A stretch of 11,416 bases of DNA from Ktedonobacteraceae bacterium (lineage in GTDB: Bacteria > Chloroflexota > Ktedonobacteria > Ktedonobacterales > Ktedonobacteraceae). The DNA is taken from assembly GCA_017354095.1 (NCBI GenBank), contig JAFMRP010000063.1, forward strand, positions 1 to 11,416, in the 5' to 3' direction. The stretch's first letter is position 1. Each line of letters opens with the position of its first letter. The notes beneath the pieces were generated by a model. That model searched no databases. It had not been told where the DNA came from and saw only the letters and a list, made by a program, of their open reading frames with translations. The translations under genes and the position numbers were made by a program. Below, piece after piece: positions 6,318-11,416 of the stretch.

Positions 6318-7154
6318 TCATGCGAGATAAAAATATCCTGCTTGACCGTGATGAAAATCATCAGCGTGGTGGGACAGGTTTGTCGGCGTCAGGCCTGCAA
6401 ATGCCTTGATGTCACGAATAAAATGAGATTGATCATGGAAGCCGAGCGCATGTGCAACCGCTGTCAGCGCCTCAAATTGCCCGGTTTTTATGAGTCGTAC
6501 GGCTTCGTGAAACCGCTTCACCCGGATATACAATTGAGGTGGGACACCCACCGTTTGGCTAAATCTCCTTTCAAACTGGCGTTCTGAGATATTCAGGTGC
6601 TCCAGTAAGGATTTCACCTGAATGGCACCGATATGCTGGTGGATCAAACGGAGGCTTTCTTCCACGAACGTATCCCTCGGTTTCTCCTGCTTGAGCTGAG
6701 CCACTAAAAAGCTCGTCAATAAAGCGATTTGCTCCTGCTCGTTGGTGGCTTCAAGCAATTGCTCAGGGAGAGAGCGAGCGGAAAATTCATGCAGGTCCAC
6801 CAACCTATGGGTCAAGGCTGATGCGTTGATGCCAAGGAGGGTGTGAAGGGCGTGAGGTTTTAAAATTACTTGTACCGTTGTATACGGCCCCTTTTTGTGG
6901 TTCATGACCCCTGGCTCGGTTGTTTGTCCGTAGATATAGACGGTGGGGATGGAGCCAGTACTCCTGGAAGGGGTGATAATCGTTTCAACAGGAGACTGCC
7001 CGTGGTGCTGTTGTAAGACGATCCCTGGCATGCCATTTGGACTGACGGTGAGAGCAAATCCTTCCTCACCTGAATAGTGCGCGATCCGAAAACACTCGAC
7101 ATCCCTTTTCAGCATGTCTGGGGCTGGGAGAAGGGTAAATTGAATGGAACGCAT
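6318..7154 (-). CDS. AraC-family transcriptional regulator
   Basis: Transcription factor with an N-terminal sensory half (about residues 1-150 with PGIVLQQHHG and VILKPHALHTLLG, resembling the DUF6597-type domain) and a C-terminal AraC DNA-binding half. The first helix-turn-helix is IQVKSLLEHLNISERQFERRF. The second is FEALTAVAHALGFHDQSHFIRDIKAFAGLTPTNL, the classic A-x-x-x-G-F-x-D-Q-S-H-F-x-R-x-F/I-K pattern. I chose the ATG at 7154 (278 residues) because GGAGG and AGG lie upstream of it and because this length matches relatives. The in-frame ATG at 7181 (287 residues) has a poor site. The gene precedes the SMP-30 hydrolase and probably regulates it. The ligand is unknown. No clear promoter was recognised upstream. 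Confidence 0.9.
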   Translation of the reverse strand: MRSIQFTLLPAPDMLKRDVECFRIAHYSGEEGFALTVSPNGMPGIVLQQHHGQSPVETIITPSRSTGSIPTVYIYGQTTEPGVMNHKKGPYTTVQVILKPHALHTLLGINASALTHRLVDLHEFSARSLPEQLLEATNEQEQIALLTSFLVAQLKQEKPRDTFVEESLRLIHQHIGAIQVKSLLEHLNISERQFERRFSQTVGVPPQLYIRVKRFHEAVRLIKTGQFEALTAVAHALGFHDQSHFIRDIKAFAGLTPTNLSHHADDFHHGQAGYFYLA

Positions 7155-7570
7155 AGAACCTATTTCCTCCGTTGAGAACATACCCCATTTCTGGTCTCAA
7201 AACAAGGTGTTGACGCAATTCCTCGCCTGATTGAGTGGTGAAACGAGGATTCGTAGAAGAAATTTCAGGATTGTGAGCGTGCAGTTTGTTCAGCAGTGTT
7301 ATGGGTCAAGTTGGAATTTGGGCAAATGTAAAGCTTCAGAAAGGCAAATAACAAATATTCTAATCAAATACAATAAATTATCGATTTAAGCGTTAAAATT
7401 GGCGATTTTTATGTTTTTTCTAACATAAGCGTTTCTGATAGCGATATTAGGAGCGTGCCGGACCCTGATGGTACCAATGCCAGATGGAAAAGTGAACGTT
7501 TTTTTCTTTTCTCACCCCCAATATTATCGGACGAAAAAGGCAGAGAGGAGTGGGTGAGCAGGAAGAAAAC
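7155..7570. promoter_or_regulatory. Divergent intergenic region between AraC and XRE genes
   Basis: About 415 bases without a credible gene. The middle (7320-7450) is AT-rich. It contains two copies of AAGCGTT-n6-RGCGAT (7388-7406 and 7427-7445, 39 bases apart) and a perfect inverted repeat TTATGTT-n6-AACATAA (7409-7428) between them. These are candidate binding sites for the AraC-type or XRE regulator. I see no clear leftward promoter. Confidence 0.45.
7388..7445. repeat. Paired direct repeats flanking an inverted repeat
   Basis: AAGCGTT, six variable bases, then RGCGAT occurs at 7388-7406 (AAGCGTT...GGCGAT) and 7427-7445 (AAGCGTT...AGCGAT). The perfect 7-bp arms TTATGTT (7409-7415) and AACATAA (7422-7428) lie between and partly overlap the second copy. 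AraC-family proteins typically bind two such bipartite half-sites. Confidence 0.5.
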
Positions 7571-7599
7571 TTGTCTAAGCACAGCAATGATGCTATGAT
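7571..7599 (+). promoter_or_regulatory. Promoter of the XRE-HTH gene
   Basis: TTGTCT (7571-7576), a 17-base spacer and TATGAT (7594-7599) preceded by TG one base upstream (extended -10, TGCTATGAT). Predicted start is about 7606, leaving a 70-base leader that begins with the palindrome at 7609-7629. Confidence 0.6.
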
Positions 7600-7608
7600 C
7601 AGCATTCG

Positions 7609-7629
7609 AGATAGATTATATATCTATCT
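7609..7629. promoter_or_regulatory. Palindromic operator candidate
   Basis: Perfect 8-bp arms AGATAGAT (7609-7616) and ATCTATCT (7622-7629) around TATAT, immediately after the predicted transcription start and 48 bases before the XRE gene. Position and symmetry fit an autorepression site for a dimeric helix-turn-helix protein. It could also act as an RNA hairpin. Confidence 0.6.
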
Positions 7630-7676
7630 AGCGCATCAAATTCTCTTATTTTTAGCATTTTCATGGTAGGATCTCT

Positions 7677-8615
7677 ATGAGCAAACCATCAGGAGCTAAT
7701 ACGTTACTACGCCAAGCCCGGCGCGAGCGTGGTTGGACCCAACAGGTCCTCGCTCAGAAGGTCGGTGTGGAGGGACAAACCATACGCAGTTGGGAGCGTG
7801 GTTACCGTTCCCTTTCTCTGGAATACCACCACCGCCTGTGCGAATTACTTGAGAAGACGCCAGAACAGTTAGGGCTTCTACCGGTAGATCAGGAAGAACA
7901 GCCCACTCAATCGCCATCGTCTCCAGCACCTCCTCCGAGTCCTCCGAATCATGTTGCCATACAGCGAGCAACAGGAAACCGCCAAAGCATGCTCAAGCGT
8001 GTTCACACACGCTGGATCGCGGGCGTTTTAGACCACTCACTCTACAACGAGGTGTTGATCGTTCTCGGACTCGAAGAACAGCCCGATGCCGTTGCCAATC
8101 CCTGGCATCTGATGGTGCAAGAGTCGAGCCTACCGCCTTGCCTCCTGCCACACAGAGAGGCCATCGCCTTGGCGAATTCCCACACGTCAAATAAAACAAG
8201 AGGTATGTCCCCGTTTCTCTTGTTCCCGCTCCAGGTTCGTACGTGTCTGCATCCCTTGCAAGAGGAGAGATCATCAGGTATACTCACTTCTATACTACTG
8301 TTTCACCATTTTTTCCTTTGGAGACGCACCCATGGGATTTGCACCAAAGCGCGTTTTGCCACAAAGCTCGTATGGCAAAGTTGCATCCACGGCCCAAGGG
8401 GTTACTCTGCCCTTTTTGCCTGCGTGCGCCTCTCTGGTGCGGTCCATAGCCTCGTCTCACGAACAGTAGACCGTCAACTCTCACCGGCGTGTGCAGCATT
8501 GCAACCGGTGAGCCTTCTGGAGTCCATTTTGGCAACCACTTTCCCTGATGAGCCCCAAAATGGATACACGTGTGGATGCTTGTGCACCATTCTTCCTCAC
8601 CTTTCCCCTGGATGA
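7677..8615 (+). CDS. XRE-family HTH protein, N-terminal remnant of a NACHT/STAND-type NTPase
   Basis: The ATG at 7677 has AGGA six bases upstream. Residues 10-60 are an XRE/Cro helix-turn-helix (LLRQARRERGWTQQVLAQKVG, then VEGQTIRSWERGYRSLS). A Gln/Pro-rich linker follows (about 72-92). Then comes MLKRVHTRWIAGVLDHSL...PDAVANPWHLMVQE (105-149), which I recognise as the segment that in Ktedonobacterial HTH-NACHT proteins leads to the P-loop. No Walker A follows in any frame. After about residue 155 (8140) the reading frame is compositionally odd (rich in Cys, His, Ser, Leu), lacks known motifs, and overlaps a cluster of perfect inverted repeats. The open frame to 8615 is therefore probably not native protein. 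The gene is likely a truncated signal-transduction NTPase whose HTH part may still repress its own palindrome. The alternative is a genuine 312-residue protein with an unknown C-terminal domain. Confidence 0.6.
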   Translation: MSKPSGANTLLRQARRERGWTQQVLAQKVGVEGQTIRSWERGYRSLSLEYHHRLCELLEKTPEQLGLLPVDQEEQPTQSPSSPAPPPSPPNHVAIQRATGNRQSMLKRVHTRWIAGVLDHSLYNEVLIVLGLEEQPDAVANPWHLMVQESSLPPCLLPHREAIALANSHTSNKTRGMSPFLLFPLQVRTCLHPLQEERSSGILTSILLFHHFFLWRRTHGICTKARFATKLVWQSCIHGPRGYSALFACVRLSGAVHSLVSRTVDRQLSPACAALQPVSLLESILATTFPDEPQNGYTCGCLCTILPHLSPG

Positions 8616-8676
8616 ATAGCATCTTGGAGAGATGCATCTCAACGGTTGCTCTTGCTGCTTGTTTCTCAGGAACAAG
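8195..8676. repeat. Cluster of perfect inverted repeats upstream of the ABC exporter
   Basis: Perfect stems in order: AACAAGAG/CTCTTGTT (8195-8202/8217-8224); CTTTGG/CCAAAG (8316-8321/8344-8349); TTTGCCA/TGGCAAA (8355-8361/8373-8379); CTCACCGG/CCGGTGAG (8480-8487/8505-8512); TCCATTTTGG/CCAAAATGGA (8523-8532/8555-8564); GCATCT/AGATGC (8619-8624/8630-8635); CTTGTT/AACAAG (8658-8663/8671-8676). Self-palindromes: CTTGCAAG (8255-8262), CCCATGGG (8329-8336), ACACGTGT (8566-8573) and GAGATGCATCTC (8629-8640). Loops are 5-22 bases. It may be a structured leader or noncoding RNA, or repeat DNA left by a lost element. No T tracts mark any of them as a clear terminator. Confidence 0.6.
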
Positions 8677-8693
8677 GAAAGTTAGAGGAACCG

Positions 8694-10490
8694 ATGAAAC
8701 GCTCTCATGTCTTTCAGTCCCTCGCGGCCCACAATTCACCGACGCGGGTGACGCTGCGCCAGTATGGGACGCTCTTCACGACCTACCTGGGTCCACAATG
8801 GTTCAGGGTCGTTTGTATGACACTTTTGCTGATCGGCAGCATTGTGCTGGAACTGCTGGGACCGCAGATTATCCGCATCTTCATTGACGCTGTGCAGCAC
8901 AATGGCAACGGGCAGGTGTTGACTATCATCGCTCTGCTCTACCTTGGTGCAGCTATTGGAAGCAGGCTGGTTTCGGCGTGTGCGAGCTACTTCTCTGAAA
9001 ATGTAGGGTGGAACGCTATCAATCAGTTGCGCGCCGACCTGACGCGCCATTGCCTGAACCTGGATCGCTCCTTCCATACAGCCCACACGCCCGGCGAACT
9101 GCTGGAACGAGTGGATAGCAATGTGGAGCAGCTTTCCACCTTTTTCTCGCAATTTGTGATTCGCATTCTGGGCAGTGGCATCCTGATGCTGGGTATCCTG
9201 GTGCTGATGGCCCGCGAGAATATCTGGTTTGGCGTGACGATGGGCATGTATCTCCTGCTCAGCAATGTGGTCCTGACCTCTCTGCAAAAAGTAGCTATGG
9301 TGTACTACAAACGGCACTTGCAGGCGCAAGCTGAACTGAGTGGCTTCTGGGGCGAGCTGTTGAGTAGCCTGGAAGATATCGCGTCCAGCGGGGCGGCCCG
9401 CTATATGCTGCGCCACTACTCCCACTTGCAGCGGAGAGAAAATTCGGCTGAGTTGAAGCGCACGGCCTTCTGGGTGGGCTTTGAAGGCACCGGCATGAGT
9501 CTAGAAGCGCTCAGTATGCTCGTTGTGCTGATCCTGAGTGCCTCCTTTTTTGTGCAGGGTCGCTTCAGCATTGCTACCGTTGTGATGCTACTGATCTATA
9601 CGCTCCAATTGCTGGATCACGCGTATGATATTGCTGAGCAATTGAGCACATTTCAACAGGCCACTGCCAACCTCGAACGCATTAACGAGATCTACCACAC
9701 ACAGAGCCGCGTTCAGGATGGTCCGGGTATGCACTTTCCGGCGGGTGCGCTGGCTGTGTGCTTCGAGGATGTCTCCTTTGCGTACGAAAATGGTCAGACC
9801 GTCCTGCACCACATTTCGTTCCAGTTGGTGGCTGGCGAAACGGTGGGTCTGATTGGGCGCACTGGCAGCGGCAAAACAACACTGACCCGGTTGTTGATGC
9901 GCTTCTACGACCCTACATCCGGCTCGGTGCTCCTGGCTGGACAGGATCTCCGCCTGGCACGGTTGGACGATTTGCGTACGCGCATTGGTCTGGTCACGCA
10001 GGAGGTGCAACTGTTTCGCGGCACGCTGCGTGATAACCTGACCTTTTTTGACGAGTCTCTCTCCGACCAGCGCATCCTGCAGGCTATCGAGCAATTGGGA
10101 ATAGACGAGTGGTACGCGGGCCTGCCGCGGGGCCTGGATACCGAACTGAGCAGCAACGGCGGCGGACTATCGGCGGGCGAGGCGCAACTGCTGGCTTGTA
10201 TTCGGGTCTTCCTGCAAGATCCACAGCTGATCATTCTGGACGAAGCCACTTCGCGCCTGGATGGAGCGACTGAGAAGGCTCTGGGCGAGGCGACTGAACG
10301 TCTGCTGGCCGGGCGCACGGTTCTGGTGATCGCCCATCGTCTGAGCACGGTCGAACGCATGGACCGCATTCTGGTCCTGGCAGATGGGCGCGTGCTGGAA
10401 TATGACCGTCGCAAGACGCTCGCCAACGATCCCACATCGCATTACAGCCAATTGCTGCAACGAACCAACTCGGAAGGGATGCTCACATGA
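8694..10490 (+). CDS. ABC exporter half-transporter (fused transmembrane and ATP-binding domains)
   Basis: Type IV ABC exporter subunit of 598 residues in the cytoplasmic membrane; family members export lipids, drugs or peptides. The transmembrane domain spans about 30-330 with hydrophobic segments near 38-58, 75-98, 155-175, 178-198, 270-290 and 290-308. ATP-binding domain: Walker A GRTGSGKTT (388-396, K394), Q-loop Q436 in IGLVTQEVQLF, signature LSAGE (492-496) instead of LSGGQ, Walker B LIILDE (512-517, D516, E517), D-loop SRLD (520-523), H-loop H548. The ATG at 8694 has GAGG five bases upstream. A longer frame from a TTG at 8646 has no ribosome site and includes a hairpin, so it is rejected. 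Its stop overlaps the next gene's start (ATGA, 10487-10490), so the two are coupled and should form a heterodimer. The substrate is unknown. Confidence 0.93.
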   Translation: MKRSHVFQSLAAHNSPTRVTLRQYGTLFTTYLGPQWFRVVCMTLLLIGSIVLELLGPQIIRIFIDAVQHNGNGQVLTIIALLYLGAAIGSRLVSACASYFSENVGWNAINQLRADLTRHCLNLDRSFHTAHTPGELLERVDSNVEQLSTFFSQFVIRILGSGILMLGILVLMARENIWFGVTMGMYLLLSNVVLTSLQKVAMVYYKRHLQAQAELSGFWGELLSSLEDIASSGAARYMLRHYSHLQRRENSAELKRTAFWVGFEGTGMSLEALSMLVVLILSASFFVQGRFSIATVVMLLIYTLQLLDHAYDIAEQLSTFQQATANLERINEIYHTQSRVQDGPGMHFPAGALAVCFEDVSFAYENGQTVLHHISFQLVAGETVGLIGRTGSGKTTLTRLLMRFYDPTSGSVLLAGQDLRLARLDDLRTRIGLVTQEVQLFRGTLRDNLTFFDESLSDQRILQAIEQLGIDEWYAGLPRGLDTELSSNGGGLSAGEAQLLACIRVFLQDPQLIILDEATSRLDGATEKALGEATERLLAGRTVLVIAHRLSTVERMDRILVLADGRVLEYDRRKTLANDPTSHYSQLLQRTNSEGMLT

Positions 10491-11416
10491 AAACTCGCAC
10501 GTTTGTCGGGCGACTACTCTACTTCACCCGCAACAACTACGTCTGGACGGCTCTGTTGCAATTGCCGCGCCGTCTCTTGCCGCTTGTGCCAGCGCTCCTG
10601 GTGCAGCAGATCATCGATCATCTGACACGATCTCGCCAGCTTGACGCCACGATCTGGGGGCTGGCCGGCCTGATGTTGGGCTATATACTGGCGCGCATGG
10701 TGAATTTGATGGCGGTCATGCTCACCGAACGCCTGCCCATCTTCAAAACCAGGGAGCTGCTCCGCGCCAATCTCCTGACACATCTGCTGCGTCAGCCGGG
10801 AGCCGCTGCCCTACCGCGTGAGAGTGGCGATATGATCAACCGCTTGCAAAACCATACCGGGGACCCTGGTTTTTTTCTGAGTATGAGCGCTTTTGTCTTT
10901 GTAGGCATGGGCGCGGAAACGCTGGTCGCGCTGTTGATTATGACGCGCATCAATGGAGAGATCACCGTGATCGCGGTTCTGCCCTTGCTGGTGGGCAATC
11001 TGATCGTCAACACCCTCAGCAAGCGCGTTGAGCACTATCGGCGCAAGAGCAGCGAAGCAGCGAGCGCGGTCAGTAGCTATCTCGTCGAGATGTTTGGGGT
11101 GACCCAGGCTATCCAAGTGGCTGGCGCGATCCCCAGTGTGATCAAGCGTTTTCGCAGGCTGAACAATCAGCGCCGCGTCACCTCGCTGCGTGAGAATCTC
11201 TTCAGCAACGTGGTACTCGGCGTGCTTGACACAGGTATCGCGGGCATCGGGACCGGGCTGGTTTTGCTGCTGGCTGGCAGTTCCTTGCAAGCGGGCAGCT
11301 TCACCATCGGCGATTTCACGCTGTTTGTGGCCTACATGGGCACACTCGCCAGGTTCAGCAGCGAGGTGATTGACCAGATTACCCGCTATCGACAGCTTGC
11401 GGTTGCGCAGGCGCGT
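10487..11416 (+). CDS. Second ABC exporter half-transporter, 3' end beyond window
   Basis: The frame opens at the ATG overlapping the previous stop and stays open for 310 codons to the edge. It begins MKTRTFVGRLLYFTRNNYVW and has the exporter transmembrane pattern: hydrophobic segments near 30-42, 57-80, 130-150, 160-180 and 245-268. The intracellular-loop motif RESGDMINRLQNHTGD (about 105-120) corresponds to the GEIxNRLxxD motif seen before TM3 in exporters. The ATP-binding domain lies outside the window, so catalytic competence cannot be judged. Close coupling with the preceding gene indicates a heterodimeric exporter, in which one of the two ATP sites is often degenerate. Confidence 0.9.
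   Translation, partial: MKTRTFVGRLLYFTRNNYVWTALLQLPRRLLPLVPALLVQQIIDHLTRSRQLDATIWGLAGLMLGYILARMVNLMAVMLTERLPIFKTRELLRANLLTHLLRQPGAAALPRESGDMINRLQNHTGDPGFFLSMSAFVFVGMGAETLVALLIMTRINGEITVIAVLPLLVGNLIVNTLSKRVEHYRRKSSEAASAVSSYLVEMFGVTQAIQVAGAIPSVIKRFRRLNNQRRVTSLRENLFSNVVLGVLDTGIAGIGTGLVLLLAGSSLQAGSFTIGDFTLFVAYMGTLARFSSEVIDQITRYRQLAVAQAR

Noticed and set aside
8396..8417. AAGGG-n9-CCCTT followed by TTT as a terminator of the XRE gene
   Set aside because: The stem is only five pairs, the T run is short, and it lies within the nominal reading frame.
8290..8739. 149-codon minus-strand frame opposite the XRE C-terminal region
   Set aside because: No recognisable motif, no ribosome site, and it runs through inverted repeats and the 5' end of the exporter gene.
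8736..9425. 229-codon minus-strand frame
   Set aside because: Antisense to the transmembrane domain of the ABC exporter; Gln/His-rich shadow composition.

Overview
The window looks like chromosomal DNA of a filamentous Chloroflexota bacterium, most likely class Ktedonobacteria. This is an inference. It rests on the XRE-HTH protein carrying the linker that precedes NACHT domains in that group, on the exporter with an LSAGEAQLL signature, on mixed base composition, and on many degraded mobile genes. No 16S or other diagnostic marker is present.

Layout from left to right. (1) 1-1141: a Ppx/GppA-family phosphatase on the minus strand, whose 3' end lies outside the window. (2) 1227-1370: a strong sigma-70-type promoter and a class II tRNA-Leu(CAG) on the plus strand. 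(3) About 1371-4976: a decayed integrative element abutting the tRNA, with all genes on the minus strand. In transcription order these are a stand-alone OmpR/PhoB-type winged-helix protein, a replication-initiator-like gene broken by a single in-frame TAA, a DnaC/IstB-like helicase loader coupled to it by an ATGA overlap, and a tyrosine integrase fragment. The loader and integrase have each lost one end and are joined by a deletion at about 1985-2000. (4) 4511-5348: a gene-free segment with a nested stem-loop, five 11-bp tandem units followed by AT-rich DNA (candidate origin or operator), a rightward promoter, and three mutually complementary short repeats. (5) 5349-7154: an SMP-30/gluconolactonase-family hydrolase behind an AraC-type regulator, both on the minus strand and probably one transcription unit. 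(6) 7155-7676: a divergent regulatory region with direct and inverted repeats, an extended -10 promoter and a palindrome. (7) 7677-8615: an XRE-HTH protein whose first half matches the N-terminus of NACHT/STAND proteins but whose remainder looks noncoding. (8) 8195-8676: a segment unusually rich in perfect inverted repeats leading into (9) 8694-11416: two translationally coupled ABC half-exporters, the second cut by the window edge.

Functionally, the replication initiator, loader and integrase resemble the rep-int core of a tRNA-targeted integrative element that has lost at least three functions. The AraC/SMP-30 pair looks like a small sugar-lactone or ester-hydrolysis operon. The two ABC genes should form a heterodimeric exporter. 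The least explained parts are the 11-bp array beside AT-rich DNA and the inverted-repeat-rich leader upstream of the exporter.
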